Made by a program: the position numbers and the translations under genes. Below the pieces are notes generated by a model, which worked only from the letters and a program-made list of their open reading frames with translations, was not told the origin of the DNA and did not search any database. Shown here piece after piece: positions 44,605 to 58,112 of a stretch of 64,000 bases of DNA (position 1 is the first letter of the stretch; each line of letters opens with the position of its first letter). Origin of the DNA: Proteiniborus sp. MB09-C3 (GTDB taxonomy: Bacteria > Bacillota > Clostridia > Tissierellales > Proteiniboraceae); NCBI RefSeq assembly GCF_030263895.1, contig NZ_CP127161.1, positions 3,224,001 through 3,288,000 on the forward strand, in the 5' to 3' direction.

Positions 44605-45591
44605 TTATTTAGAATTTTTACTAGAAAATTTTCTATAAGCTTCTCTAAGCTCTTCTGCTGTTTCCTCAACATTTCTTGGATTGCAATTAGCCCAAGCTCC
44701 AGTCTCTGAGGATGCATTGTACTTTATTTTGTCAGATTCTCTTAGAGGTGGATAAAATTCCACATGAAAATGAAAATACTTATCGTAGTCCCCATACTCT
44801 GCCGAATTTACAGGTGCTTGATGTATTGCCATCATATAAGGAAATACCTTATCATAAATTGAGTCAAAGGTACCTGTAATGTCTTTTAAAATTGAAGAAA
44901 AATTGTCCTTTTCTCTTTCTGTAAAATCAATCATTTTGCTCCTATGTTCCTTAGAAACTATAAATACTCCAAAGGGATAATCAGTAAAAAATGGAAGGTA
45001 GCATATAAAGTCTTCGTTCTCTATGATTATTCTCTTTTGAAACTCCTCTTCTTCTTTATTCATTCTACATATTAAGCATTCATTGTTTTCTTCATAATAC
45101 TCTCTAGAAGATTCTAATTCCAATTGCAATTTTAGGGGTACAACTGAATAACCGTATATTTGCCCATGAGGATGAGGCATAGTCACCCCTACCTCTTTCC
45201 CTCTGTTTTCAAAGGGATAAATATATTTGATTTTTTCATCCTTAGAGAGCTCAATATATCTTTCACACCACAGGTCAACAAGTTTTCTCAAATGCTTTAA
45301 GTCTAGCTCCCATATCAATGCATCATGCTTTGGCGAGTACAATATTACTTCACATTTCCCATAAGCAGGTTTTGTCCTATAAAAATCGCTCCCTACATTT
45401 TCTGGTTCTGGTGGGCTCTGATCCAATGCAGGAAAATCATTGTCATACCTATATATATCATAATTCTCTGGGACTTTCCCTGAACCTGGACAAAAAGGGC
45501 ACCAAGCTTTAGGCATTTGAGGTCTATTTTGTCTATGGGATGCTACAATCGTCCAGTCCTTTAATAAAGGATTCCATCTCAATTCCGCCAT
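44605..45591 (-). CDS. galT: Galactose-1-phosphate uridylyltransferase (328 aa)
   Basis: GalT of the histidine-triad fold: Cys ligands CPFCPGSG, the active-site HPHGQIYGY and a second zinc or structural Cys in CLICRMNKEE. Exchanges UMP between UDP-glucose and galactose-1-phosphate. It is coupled to galK (13 bp gap) and to the epimerase gene upstream (4 bp). Length is in the standard range. Confidence 0.95.
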   Translation of the reverse strand: MAELRWNPLLKDWTIVASHRQNRPQMPKAWCPFCPGSGKVPENYDIYRYDNDFPALDQSPPEPENVGSDFYRTKPAYGKCEVILYSPKHDALIWELDLKHLRKLVDLWCERYIELSKDEKIKYIYPFENRGKEVGVTMPHPHGQIYGYSVVPLKLQLELESSREYYEENNECLICRMNKEEEEFQKRIIIENEDFICYLPFFTDYPFGVFIVSKEHRSKMIDFTEREKDNFSSILKDITGTFDSIYDKVFPYMMAIHQAPVNSAEYGDYDKYFHFHVEFYPPLRESDKIKYNASSETGAWANCNPRNVEETAEELREAYRKFSSKNSK

Positions 45592-45594
45592 ACA

Positions 45595-46527
45595 CTAAGC
45601 CTCCTTAACTTCCATGTATATAGTCCAACAAAACTCTTCATATGGCTTAAGCCTCGTTACTTTCTCGTTTTGAATAGCTAATTCTAAAGAATCATAATGC
45701 CCAGTTGAAGGCTCAATAGCGCAATTATACTCCCCTTTAAATCCACCCTTAGTAACCCATACACCTAAATAAGGTATTTTTTCAGAATCATATCTCAGAA
45801 CATACACTATATTTTCATTCTCATAATGTAGTCCTACTTCACCATTTTTTATTTGGTCTAAGAAATAATATTTATAGGATCTATTGTCCTTATAGTTCTT
45901 AAGTAAAGATAAATCTATTGAGTCTTCAGCCATGCTTTTAGCTATAGGGAAAAGGTTCTTTTTCCCTATCATTCCTAATACATCATTTTCGTGAACATTC
46001 AATATGCTTTGGGCTTCTTTAGGAACTAATGTCCTTGTTCCATCATCAAATACATTAAGTCCATGTAATGCCCATAAAAAATCTATACTTTCATTTTCTA
46101 GGTTTTTGACTTTGTAATCTATTTTTAAAATATTATCCACTTGGAATGCCAAAGTTTTATGAAATTGTAATGGAAGTTTTTTTAATTTTACTTCCCCTCT
46201 TACAGCATTATTCCTAATCTCTACATTCCAAGGTACGCTCCATACTTCACCATGGTCTGGCAATTGACGTCCCTTATATACACACTCATCTATAGTGGGT
46301 ATCATTTCATCTAATCCTGAAGTATCATATTTTTCAAAGGGTGCACCATAATGTGGTATGTCATATGAGCCTTTTTCAGGCTGAAAAAGTAATTCTTTAT
46401 CCTTTGAAATATATTTAAATGAAGCTATTTTGAAACCTAATTTAGGCAATATTTTAATCTGCAAATACTTGCTTTCCATTATTATTGCATCCATATTAAA
46501 ATGCTTTCCGTCTCTTATCTGCACCAT
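45595..46527 (-). CDS. Aldose 1-epimerase family protein (310 aa)
   Basis: Galactose mutarotase-like fold: YLQIKILPKLGFKIASFKYI, YDTSGLDEMIPTIDE, WALHGLNVFDDGTR and IEPSTGHYDSL resemble the GalM superfamily, including catalytic-type His and Glu. It probably converts beta- to alpha-galactose for GalK, though a related role on another sugar is possible. Start set at ATG 46527 nine bases after AGGTGGA; GTG 46533 is the alternative. Confidence 0.8.
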   Translation of the reverse strand: MVQIRDGKHFNMDAIIMESKYLQIKILPKLGFKIASFKYISKDKELLFQPEKGSYDIPHYGAPFEKYDTSGLDEMIPTIDECVYKGRQLPDHGEVWSVPWNVEIRNNAVRGEVKLKKLPLQFHKTLAFQVDNILKIDYKVKNLENESIDFLWALHGLNVFDDGTRTLVPKEAQSILNVHENDVLGMIGKKNLFPIAKSMAEDSIDLSLLKNYKDNRSYKYYFLDQIKNGEVGLHYENENIVYVLRYDSEKIPYLGVWVTKGGFKGEYNCAIEPSTGHYDSLELAIQNEKVTRLKPYEEFCWTIYMEVKEA

Positions 46528-46545
46528 TTTCACAAATCCACCTAT

Positions 46546-47562
46546 TTATTTTCTTTTACCACAGCTTTCTTTAACTATTAGCTTAGTATTATATACCACT
46601 TTTTTAGTTTTCGTATGCTTTCCCTTTATCATATCAATTAACACTGACGCTGAATTTTTACCTATTTCCTGCATATTTAAATCAACAGTTGTAATTTTAG
46701 GATGATTTACACTTGAAAGTAATGTATTATCAAAACCAATTACAGACATATCCTCAGGAACTTTGACTTTAGCTTTATTGCAAGCATTTATTACTCCTAC
46801 AGCCATCAGATCATTACATGCAAAAATGGCAGTTCCTCTATCTTTAGAGTTTATAAACTCTCTACATATTGCTTCTGTCTTTTTTACTACTTCCAAACTA
46901 TTTCCCATTCCTACAGATATTATTTTTTCATAGTTAAGGTTATTATCTTTCACAAACTGCCGGTATAAATCTTCCTTTAAGTCATAGGACAAACTCCTAT
47001 CGCCACGAACAAAGGCTATTTCTCTATGTCCTAATTGCAGCAGATGCTTAAAAGCTTCTTTAGTTCCCACTTCTTCATCATAAGAAATAAAGTTGCATTT
47101 ATACTTATTGGTATTTCCATTTATGATTATAATAGGAATTTTCTCAGATAAATTAGGGAAATAATTATTCTCCAGGTTCTCCATTGAGGGGTCAATAGCT
47201 ATTATTCCATCCATATTTCTTGAAATAATACTATCAACTACTACCTTTTCCCTTTCTGTATCACCTTCTGTGATATATAGAGACATTGTAAATCCACTAC
47301 TTACCAATACTCTATTAATCTCTTCAACTATTGTAGGGAAAAAAAGGTTAGTAATACCCGGCACAACTATTCCTACACTAGATGTGCTTTTAAGTATTAA
47401 ACTTCGTGCTATTTCATTAGGCACATATCCTAATTCTTCAATAGCCTCTTCTATTTTTTTCCTTGTTTCCTCTTTTACTGGATAGTTATTATTTATGGCT
47501 CTTGATACAGTAGTAATAGAAACCCCTGCCTTTTCTGCCACATCATATATAGTAATTTCCAT
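46546..47562 (-). CDS. LacI family transcriptional regulator (338 aa)
   Basis: N-terminal helix-turn-helix ITIYDVAEKAGVSITTVSRAINN with hinge, then a periplasmic-binding-protein-like sensor (GIVVPGITNLFFPTIVEEI, AFVRGDRSLSYDL). Control of the surrounding galactoside genes is likely, through the palindrome at 57899-57916. It sits inside the operon rather than at its head, 13 bp from the epimerase gene. Confidence 0.92.
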   Translation of the reverse strand: MEITIYDVAEKAGVSITTVSRAINNNYPVKEETRKKIEEAIEELGYVPNEIARSLILKSTSSVGIVVPGITNLFFPTIVEEINRVLVSSGFTMSLYITEGDTEREKVVVDSIISRNMDGIIAIDPSMENLENNYFPNLSEKIPIIIINGNTNKYKCNFISYDEEVGTKEAFKHLLQLGHREIAFVRGDRSLSYDLKEDLYRQFVKDNNLNYEKIISVGMGNSLEVVKKTEAICREFINSKDRGTAIFACNDLMAVGVINACNKAKVKVPEDMSVIGFDNTLLSSVNHPKITTVDLNMQEIGKNSASVLIDMIKGKHTKTKKVVYNTKLIVKESCGKRK

Positions 47563-47592
47563 AGTCCCACCTCATAAAATAAGCCTTACTTT

Positions 47593-47790
47593 TTAACAAT
47601 ATATTTCCCCCTGTCTGTTGAGATAGCCTAGATATAAGATAAACAAGCATAATATATTTACACCTAATACTGCTGCTACCTCTGGGCTTACGCCTATTAC
47701 AAACATATTTTCGCCTAATATTATTCCGTATAATATTATAACGGCTATAAGAGCCAATGTGGGTAAGTCCAGATTAAGAAGCAGTAAATC
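47593..47790 (-). pseudogene. Remnant of a hydrophobic protein between lacI and the msmK-type gene
   Basis: A 65-codon open stretch without a usable start (stop at its 5' side) encodes LPTLALIAVIILYGIILGEN, then an SPEVAAVLGVNILCLFILYLG segment and ends in QGEIYC. Two hydrophobic helices can be seen. It looks like the tail of a membrane protein whose N-terminal part is lost. No parent family recognised. The rest of 47563-47887 holds nothing I can support. Confidence 0.5.
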
Positions 47791-47887
47791 TTATTCAAAT
47801 AGAATTAAAATATAGTTTATAAATGTTAGTAATATAAGAAGCTCCAATTTCGGGTCTAGCTAAGCTTAAATGCCTAGCACTACAAAT

Positions 47888-48994
47888 TTATATCGTAATT
47901 TCAGTTTCTTTATCGAAAATATACATTTCATCCATATTAAAGCTTAAGTTAATATCTTTCATTCTTTCTGCTTTAGTTGAGGATTCTACATTTGCAACAA
48001 AATTTATATCTTTACTTATAAGATATAAATTTACCATAGAGCCCATGTTCTCAATAACATCAACTTTAGCAGTTATTTGAGCATTCTGATTTAATTTAAT
48101 GAACTCTGGATCATCACTAATATGTTCTGGTCTTATCCCAAATATTATCTCTTTATCAATATAGCCCTTGTTCTCAATAACCTTAGCTCTATTCTCGGGA
48201 ACTTCAAGCTTTACATCATTAAATCTAATGTAGAGCTTATTATTTTCTTTAGTTATCTTACTTTCTATAAAATTCATTGGAGGGTTCCCTATAAATCCTG
48301 CAACAAATAAATTTATAGGTTTTTTATATATATTATTAGGTGTGTCTACCTGTTGAATGATTCCATCTTTCATAACTACAATTCTATCCCCCATTGTCAT
48401 AGCCTCTACCTGATCATGGGTAACATAAATAAAAGTTGTATTTAATCTTTTATGCAGCTTTAAAATTTCAGTTCTCATTTGAACCCTAAGCTTAGCATCC
48501 AAGTTTGACAAAGGCTCGTCCATTAAAAAAACCTCTGGCTCTCTGACAATCGCTCTTCCAAGCGCAACCCTTTGCCTTTGCCCACCAGATAATGCCTTGG
48601 GCTTTCTATGAAGATACTCTTCTATATCCAGTATTTTTGCTGCATTCTCAACTTTTTCTTTGATTTCCTTCTTTGGTGTCTTTCTCATCTTCAAACTAAA
48701 TGCCATATTATCAAATACCGTCATATGAGGATATAATGCATAGTTTTGAAAAACCATAGCTATGTCTCTATCCTTCGGCTCCACATCATTACAAAGTCTG
48801 TCACCTATATAAAGCTCTCCTGAACTTATTTCCTCAAGGCCTGCAATCATTCTTAGGGTAGTTGATTTACCACACCCTGAAGGTCCCACCAAAACTAAAA
48901 ATTCTTTATCCCTAATATGAAGATCAACATTATTAACAGCTAAAACATCTCCTGGATAAACCTTGCAAATATTGTTTAAAACTACATCTGCCAT
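47888..48994 (-). CDS. Carbohydrate ABC transporter ATPase, MsmK/UgpC type (368 aa)
   Basis: [15 protein letters not shown] start, Walker [10 protein letters not shown], signature LSGGQRQR, Walker [30 protein letters not shown] and a C-terminal TOBE domain (FGIRPEHI). This class can energise several sugar importers, and is expected to serve the LplB/LplC permeases in the operon. Start set at the ATG after TTTAGGAGGCGATAAA; the longer frame starts in the leader. Confidence 0.92.
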   Translation of the reverse strand: MADVVLNNICKVYPGDVLAVNNVDLHIRDKEFLVLVGPSGCGKSTTLRMIAGLEEISSGELYIGDRLCNDVEPKDRDIAMVFQNYALYPHMTVFDNMAFSLKMRKTPKKEIKEKVENAAKILDIEEYLHRKPKALSGGQRQRVALGRAIVREPEVFLMDEPLSNLDAKLRVQMRTEILKLHKRLNTTFIYVTHDQVEAMTMGDRIVVMKDGIIQQVDTPNNIYKKPINLFVAGFIGNPPMNFIESKITKENNKLYIRFNDVKLEVPENRAKVIENKGYIDKEIIFGIRPEHISDDPEFIKLNQNAQITAKVDVIENMGSMVNLYLISKDINFVANVESSTKAERMKDINLSFNMDEMYIFDKETEITI

Positions 48995-49025
48995 TTTATC
49001 GCCTCCTAAACCTTTATTCACAACA

Positions 49026-51197
49026 TTATATTAAATATTCCATGCATAATAAAAGCAACATTCCTGCGGACCAGCTAAAGTTTGTACAATGAAGTCCTTC
49101 TCCATTTTCAGGATTATAATTTTCCCTTATGACTTCACCATCAACCATACCACCTTGGATATTCTCAACTATTTTCTTTGCTAATTCTTTAGCTTCATCT
49201 TCATAACCATTGTTCTTTAAACCCTTTACTGCAAAATATGCCTGATCAAGCCAAACTGGTCCTCTCCAGTATCTTTCCGGCTCATATCTTTCATTATCCT
49301 TTGAAGCTGTAGGAAAAGGAACTTTGGTATTAAATTTAGTCTCATCAACTAAAATATTCTTCACCATTTCTGCTTGTTTTTTTGAGGCCGCTTCTGCCCA
49401 AAGAGGAATAGCTCCTTCTATTCCCTTGCCTCTGTTTACAAGGGGTTTCTTAGTGTCAATATCTACATCATAGAAAAATCCTGTTTCCTCATCAAACATA
49501 TTTCTTTGTATAAAATTCTTTACATATTCTGCTTCTTTTTTATATTTATTTGCATCAGAAGCTTTGTTTAATACTTCTGCAATTCTTTCCAGATACCTTT
49601 TTTCTGCATAAAGATAAGAGTTTAAATCCACAGATTCCTGATTAATAGAATAACCAATAAGCTCTCCATCTTCATTTATATTTTCAAGAACCCTAACCCC
49701 ATAGTCCATATCAAATCTAACAGCATTATCCATTCCACTTTCCCAGGCAGCCGCTCTTATTATTTCCTCTTCTGTGTTGTTTAAAGCATCTACAGAACCG
49801 CCATACTCAGCAATGCCATTTTTGTCATTGTCCCTGGCAATATACCACCAATTGTGATAATTAACCAGTTTAGGATACATTTCCTCAAGGAATGACTTAT
49901 CTCCACTAGATTCATAAACCTCCCATACTGCCCATGCTGCAAGGGGTGGCTTTGAATTTCGTTCATTCCAGTTTCTACCTTTTTCCCCAGGATAATTGTA
50001 TTCATTTTTATTATAAAATATGGCATCTATAACCATCCCATCATCTCTTTGATAATCAAAAATTGCTCTTATATTATCCTTGGCAAGCTCTGGTGCAAAG
50101 CTTGTAACCGCTACTGCCTGTTTCCATGAATCCCAGGCCCACATCCCGCTAAACCATTTATAAGATATGGATGGAGTAATTCCATCTCTTTTTATTGCCC
50201 CAGCAGGACTTCTCCAATTGGTTATTAAGGTTTCCATTGTTTTTACAATCAGTTTATCATAATCACGATTTTCACCCTTTAAAGTATTCTTAAGATATTT
50301 TTCCCATCTTAATTCGTTATCTTTAATATATTCTAATGGGTTTTTAAGTATATTTGCTATTTTTTCACTTTCCCTATCTTTTTCATTCACAGTAAAGGTA
50401 TAGGTGTTTGCAGTATTTATGGTATATTCCTTTTCTGGTTTTATAGATATTTCGTCTATTTCAATTATGTATTTTCTCCCATCGGTTTCAACATCCACTT
50501 CAAAGGGATATATAACTTCATATTCCATTTCATTCGAAGTAAAAGCATCCCATGTCCAATTTACATTCGGGAATTTAGCCTTTACTCCATTTTTGCAAGC
50601 TTCTAATTTAATATCCAATGCTTTACTGTCGTTGAGACTAGAGTGTTCTAGTAGTTCACCATCCCAACTTAGTTTTAAATTTAGATCTTTGTTGGTTTTA
50701 TTTTGAATTCTTGTCGTAACAAGAGCCGTCCTGTTTGTAACAAATCTAAGCTCTATATTTAGAGTCAGATCTTTCATATTATATCTTTGTACTAATAATC
50801 CTGGGTAATATGATAAATCTATATCTTCACAATCTGCCAATCTAATCTCTTCTACATTTTTACTATTATATATTTTTATACGATTAAAAGATTTACTTAA
50901 CCAGCGTCCATACTCCTGAGCAATATATAATGGGCCTATAAAACCTCCATAATATTCTTTGTCACCTATCCCTGGAAGATGGTATGCATGCCACGCGCCC
51001 ATATCGGAAAATGGATTTATTTCGAGATTTGTATCAGGTACTGCTTTATTTGGAACTCCTTTTACATCTACTATATCTCTAAATTGATATCTGATATTTT
51101 TAGTTTCTAAGGAGGGTTTTTTACTGCAGCCCACCATAGTAGATACTATAAACAGACACGCAAACAGCTTTACAATTATTTCAATAGCTAACCTCAT
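49026..51197 (-). CDS. GH63-like (YgjK/trehalase-fold) extracytoplasmic glycosidase lipoprotein (723 aa)
   Basis: Hydrophobic N-terminus with lipobox STMVGCSKK (Cys24). The N-terminal beta region (NIRYQFRD to [10 protein letters not shown]) is followed by an (alpha/alpha)6 barrel with [32 protein letters not shown], a GSVDALNN segment, [18 protein letters not shown] and the presumed general-base region [16 protein letters not shown]. This resembles family 63 (alpha-glucosidase/mannosidase class). Anchored outside the cell, it would trim an oligosaccharide before uptake. Family placement is by motif only; specificity unknown. Confidence 0.78.
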   Translation of the reverse strand: MRLAIEIIVKLFACLFIVSTMVGCSKKPSLETKNIRYQFRDIVDVKGVPNKAVPDTNLEINPFSDMGAWHAYHLPGIGDKEYYGGFIGPLYIAQEYGRWLSKSFNRIKIYNSKNVEEIRLADCEDIDLSYYPGLLVQRYNMKDLTLNIELRFVTNRTALVTTRIQNKTNKDLNLKLSWDGELLEHSSLNDSKALDIKLEACKNGVKAKFPNVNWTWDAFTSNEMEYEVIYPFEVDVETDGRKYIIEIDEISIKPEKEYTINTANTYTFTVNEKDRESEKIANILKNPLEYIKDNELRWEKYLKNTLKGENRDYDKLIVKTMETLITNWRSPAGAIKRDGITPSISYKWFSGMWAWDSWKQAVAVTSFAPELAKDNIRAIFDYQRDDGMVIDAIFYNKNEYNYPGEKGRNWNERNSKPPLAAWAVWEVYESSGDKSFLEEMYPKLVNYHNWWYIARDNDKNGIAEYGGSVDALNNTEEEIIRAAAWESGMDNAVRFDMDYGVRVLENINEDGELIGYSINQESVDLNSYLYAEKRYLERIAEVLNKASDANKYKKEAEYVKNFIQRNMFDEETGFFYDVDIDTKKPLVNRGKGIEGAIPLWAEAASKKQAEMVKNILVDETKFNTKVPFPTASKDNERYEPERYWRGPVWLDQAYFAVKGLKNNGYEDEAKELAKKIVENIQGGMVDGEVIRENYNPENGEGLHCTNFSWSAGMLLLLCMEYLI

Positions 51198-51223
51198 ATA
51201 AACACTCCCATAAATACTTATAT

Positions 51224-52147
51224 TTATTCTTTTAATGACCCCAGCATGCTACCCTTAACAAAATGCTTTTGTACAAAGGGGTAAATACACAGAATTGGCA
51301 GAGTTGAAATAACTATGGTACTGTATTTAATTAACCCCTTATATGCTTCAGCCTGAATAAATTGTGCAGAGCCTCGAGGAAGATTCATCATTTCCCTCAT
51401 ATCACCGGATATAAGTATTTCACGCAGAATAAGCTGCAATGGATATTTTCCTCTATCATCTAGGAAAATCATTGCATTAAACCATGAATTCCATTGACCT
51501 ACCGCATACATTAATACCATAACTGCCATAGTTGCCTTGCAACTAGGTATGACAATCTTAAATAAAATAGTAAAATCATTAGCACCATCCATTTTTGCAG
51601 ATTCTATAAGGCTTTTAGGTACTTTTTTAAATGCTGTTCTAAGTACAATAAGGCTCCATGCAGATATGGCTGATGGTAAAATAATTGCCCATCTAGTATC
51701 TCTTAAACCAAGTCTTTCCACCTGTAAAAAGAATGGAATCAAACCTCCGCTAAAAAACATGGTTACAGTAACCATTAGCATCAGAGGTTTCTTAAATAAT
51801 AATTCGTCCTGAGCAAGCACATAAGCAGAAATTGCGGTAAAAAATATACTTATGCCTGTTCCTGCAACAACATAAAAAACCGTATTTAAAAAGCCTTTCA
51901 TAATACTTGGATTCTTAAAAACTAAAGAATAACCTTGGAGAGTAAATCCTAAAGGTTTATATAAAAGTCCTTTATGCTGCATAAGGAGATATGGATCACT
52001 TAAGGATGCAAATAATACATACAAAAGAGGGTATACGCATACAACCATAAGAGCTATCAACAGTATTACATTAAATACATCAAAAATCTTTCCGCCTGTA
52101 ATTTTCTTTGCAGGCTTTATTTTTTTTGAGCCTTGTTTTGCTAACAT
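51224..52147 (-). CDS. Carbohydrate ABC permease, LplC type (307 aa)
   Basis: Six hydrophobic helices. The family loop ESAKMDGANDFTILFKIVIPSCK (EAA motif) lies at about residues 200-220, and IFDVFNVILLIALMVVCVYP opens the first helix. C-terminus MLGSLKE matches LplC. Forms the membrane channel with the LplB-type protein encoded 10 bp upstream. Confidence 0.9.
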   Translation of the reverse strand: MLAKQGSKKIKPAKKITGGKIFDVFNVILLIALMVVCVYPLLYVLFASLSDPYLLMQHKGLLYKPLGFTLQGYSLVFKNPSIMKGFLNTVFYVVAGTGISIFFTAISAYVLAQDELLFKKPLMLMVTVTMFFSGGLIPFFLQVERLGLRDTRWAIILPSAISAWSLIVLRTAFKKVPKSLIESAKMDGANDFTILFKIVIPSCKATMAVMVLMYAVGQWNSWFNAMIFLDDRGKYPLQLILREILISGDMREMMNLPRGSAQFIQAEAYKGLIKYSTIVISTLPILCIYPFVQKHFVKGSMLGSLKE

Positions 52148-52157
52148 TCTATCCCTC

Positions 52158-53120
52158 CTACCATAAACTTTCTTCGGTTACTTTCTTACTGATCTTATTT
52201 GCTATTATGAGTAAAGCAAATCCAATTGCTGATTCAAAAAGACCTACTGCTGTACTGAAACTATATTCGCCACCTCTAACGCCTTTTCTATATACATAAC
52301 TAGATATAACGTCAGAAGTTTCATATGTCAGTGGATTGTACAAATTAATAATCTTTTGGGAGCCTACACTCATAAGCCCACCGATATTAAGTATAAACAT
52401 TACAATAATAGTTGGAGCTAAGCCTGGTAGAGTAACATGGAGCATTTGCTTCCATCTTCCTGCCCCATCAATTTTAGCTGCCTCATATAGGGAAGGATCT
52501 ATTCCCGAAAGAGCGGCAAGAAATATTATACTGTCCCAGCCAATACTCTGCCATAACCCAGAGCCTATGTAAATGGTTCTAAACCACTCAGGCTTTGTAA
52601 GCCAATTTACAGGCTCTACCCCAAAGTTTACAAGTATTGAGTTTATCAAGCCATCAGTTGATGTAAAATCCACGATCAAGCCACATATTACTACCAGCGA
52701 TATAAAATGAGGTAAATAAGTGATTGTCTGCACACTTCTCTTAAATTTTTCATTTTTTATTTCATTTAGCAACAATGATAAAATAATAGCTGCTGGGAAT
52801 CCCCATGCTAAGGAGTAAAGACTCAACAGTGCTGTATTTTTTAGTGTTCTCATAAAATATATGCTGCCGAAAAAATTTCTGAAATGCTTAAGCCCCACCC
52901 ATGGACTTCCCCATACGCCTAGCCTTGGGTTGAAATCCTTAAAACCTATAAGTACCCCATACATAGGCATATAGCTAAACAGGATAAAAAATATTATCAT
53001 TGGTATAGCCATCATGTAAACATATTTATGCTTTTTAAAGTCTTTTTTGACTTTTTCCCATTTTGTTTTCTTCTTTTCAACAGGTTTATTATCTATTTGT
53101 TTTGTCGTATCCACAAGCAC
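52158..53120 (-). CDS. Carbohydrate ABC permease, LplB type (320 aa)
   Basis: N-terminal cytoplasmic stretch rich in lysine, then six helices (YVYMMAIPMIIFFILFSYMPMYG; SLYSLAWGFPAAIILSLLLNE) and the EAA loop YEAAKIDGAGRWKQMLHVTLPG. The ending SKKVTEESLW is the family signature. Partner of the LplC-type permease and of the lipoprotein encoded upstream. Confidence 0.92.
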   Translation of the reverse strand: MLVDTTKQIDNKPVEKKKTKWEKVKKDFKKHKYVYMMAIPMIIFFILFSYMPMYGVLIGFKDFNPRLGVWGSPWVGLKHFRNFFGSIYFMRTLKNTALLSLYSLAWGFPAAIILSLLLNEIKNEKFKRSVQTITYLPHFISLVVICGLIVDFTSTDGLINSILVNFGVEPVNWLTKPEWFRTIYIGSGLWQSIGWDSIIFLAALSGIDPSLYEAAKIDGAGRWKQMLHVTLPGLAPTIIVMFILNIGGLMSVGSQKIINLYNPLTYETSDVISSYVYRKGVRGGEYSFSTAVGLFESAIGFALLIIANKISKKVTEESLW

Positions 53121-53146
53121 ATCTCCTTTCTACTGAAACCTTCAAT

Positions 53147-53180
53147 AAATTCTGAAGAGGCAAAAGCCTCCTCAGAATTT
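53147..53180 (-). promoter_or_regulatory. Intercistronic stem-loop between the SBP and permease genes
   Basis: AAATTCTGA-GAGGC and GCCTC-TCAGAATTT form a stable stem with AAAA loop and no clear U-run. Stem-loops at this position commonly protect or partly terminate the upstream SBP message so that the binding protein is in excess; that role is inferred here. Confidence 0.65.
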
Positions 53181-53197
53181 CAGAATAATTGATTAGC

Positions 53198-54745
53198 TTA
53201 TCTGCTATTGTATCTATCAAGTGCATCTTGATAAATCTTTATTGCTTTATCTATATCCATTTTTTTGAGCTGTGCTACAAAGTTATCAAATTCGCTTAAT
53301 GGTTCTTCTCCTACTATAAACTTTAATACCATTTCATCTTTATAAGTAGCTATATCTGTCATGACATTTGAATACATTTCATCATCTTCTGGAGTAAAGT
53401 TTACTGGAGGTATTACAAGATCTGTTCCTGCTTTTGTCCATTGCTCCATACAATCGTAATCGATGTCTGTAAACCCTGGTGTTGCAGTATAATCTCTTAA
53501 ATATGGACCTACCTCTAATTTATACTTATTAGATACTGACCAGAAATCAAGCCCATCTGGGTTATTTGTTAAAAGCTCAGTAAATTGTGGTTTACCATCT
53601 ACCATATTGTAGCTTACACCTTCTATACCGTAATTAAACAGCATAAAACCGTCTTGGCTATATGCATAGTCAAACCACTTAACTATAGCCGCTGGATTTT
53701 TAGCTGAAGTTGTAATAACAGCCTCATAGCCTCCGTTTCTATTATTGACTACCCTGTAATTTACTTTCTGACCAGGTTTTAGTGATGGCTGTACCCCAGC
53801 TACAAATTTTGCCTTAGGGTCAGTTGACTTAATTGCTGCCTGATATTGGTCTACCAGTGCATATTCAGTAATATATATTCCAGTTTCTCCTGAAGTAATT
53901 AAATTGGCTCTAGCTTTACTATCTCTTGTAGTGAAGTCCTTATCCAAAAGACCCTCATTATACCATTTGTTCATAGTAGTGAGATATTCTTTAAATTCTG
54001 GCTGCATAGGAGCGTACTTAATTACATTATCCTTTTTATAAAAACCAGGTCCAATGTCCCAAGCACTTATAATAGTTCCATATGGATCTATACCTCTAGT
54101 ACTTATCACTAATGGTGCCTTAGCATTTTTCTTTAGCTTAAACTGGGTTAGTACATTATGCCACTCGTCTATGGTAGTTGGAATTTCTAATCCAAGGTCC
54201 TCAAGCCAGTCGCCACGGAAAACTGGTCCCCACCATGCAGGCTCATTTGGATCTATACCAATTACAGGAAAAGCATAGATATTTCCCCCATCTGTCATCG
54301 TCTGCCTTGCTAATTCAGGATCTTCTTCTCTTAGCTTTTTGAAATTAGGCGCATATTTGTCAATCAACTCATTAAGCCTTAGGTAAACTCCATCTTCTAT
54401 GGCTTTATCCATACCACCTTTGTAATCTCCAGCATATGTCTGGATAACATCAGGCAATTCCTTTGAATTTAATAGAAGATTAAATTTCTCTGATTCTTCT
54501 CCCTCTGTAGGATGAATGAAATCCACATGAACTCCAGTCCTTTTTTCCAGTTCCTTGTACATTTCGCTTTCATTTAGACTTTGAATATATTGGTTTGGAG
54601 AAAAAGGTACCCAGTATTTAATTGTAATTTTTTCATTTGGGTCGTTTTCTGCTGATATTTGCTTATCTTCTTTCTTACACCCAACCATACTTGATAATAT
54701 AAGCATGGTAATAAAAATTAATATCAACACTTTTTTCCCTTTCAT
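53198..54745 (-). CDS. Family-1 carbohydrate-binding lipoprotein, LplA type (515 aa)
   Basis: Lipobox SSMVGCKKE after a hydrophobic signal (Cys23). The mature part has NEKITIKYWVPFSPNQYIQ, ELEKRTGVHVDFIHP, LPDVIQTYAGDYKGG and NPAAIVKWFDYAYSQDG, matching the large LplA-type solute-binding proteins of Firmicutes. It should capture a galactose-containing or related oligosaccharide for the permeases. The gene is separated from lacZ by 64 bp. Confidence 0.92.
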   Translation of the reverse strand: MKGKKVLILIFITMLILSSMVGCKKEDKQISAENDPNEKITIKYWVPFSPNQYIQSLNESEMYKELEKRTGVHVDFIHPTEGEESEKFNLLLNSKELPDVIQTYAGDYKGGMDKAIEDGVYLRLNELIDKYAPNFKKLREEDPELARQTMTDGGNIYAFPVIGIDPNEPAWWGPVFRGDWLEDLGLEIPTTIDEWHNVLTQFKLKKNAKAPLVISTRGIDPYGTIISAWDIGPGFYKKDNVIKYAPMQPEFKEYLTTMNKWYNEGLLDKDFTTRDSKARANLITSGETGIYITEYALVDQYQAAIKSTDPKAKFVAGVQPSLKPGQKVNYRVVNNRNGGYEAVITTSAKNPAAIVKWFDYAYSQDGFMLFNYGIEGVSYNMVDGKPQFTELLTNNPDGLDFWSVSNKYKLEVGPYLRDYTATPGFTDIDYDCMEQWTKAGTDLVIPPVNFTPEDDEMYSNVMTDIATYKDEMVLKFIVGEEPLSEFDNFVAQLKKMDIDKAIKIYQDALDRYNSR

Positions 54746-54809
54746 AATATAACCCTCCTTATTTTATTATCAATTGCACCATAACTTTTATAATGCAATT
54801 AAGGTCGTT

Positions 54810-57896
<3,087 letters not shown>

Positions 57897-57898
57897 CT

Positions 57899-57916
57899 AT
57901 AGAAAACGTTTTCTAT
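57899..57916. promoter_or_regulatory. LacI/CcpA-type operator upstream of lacZ
   Basis: ATAGAAAACGTTTTCTAT, an 18-bp perfect palindrome with the CG centre typical of LacI/GalR-family sites, about 33 bp before the lacZ ATG. It resembles a cre but lacks the outer TG/CA, so it is more likely bound by the LacI-type regulator in the operon. No gene was seen in the rest of 57917-58112. Confidence 0.8.
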
Positions 57917-58112
57917 GAGTATATTTTATTTTATCATATCACATATCAAGTATAATTCAATATTACATTTTTAAATTTCAGACCTGTTTGCCTTATCCTT
58001 ATTTTTTTCAGTATCAATATTTTTACAGTAATAAAAGCTAAAATATCTGCTATACCTATATGATATGAATTCAATAAATATTATAAAATTCTAAGCCACA
58101 AAATTATATTCA

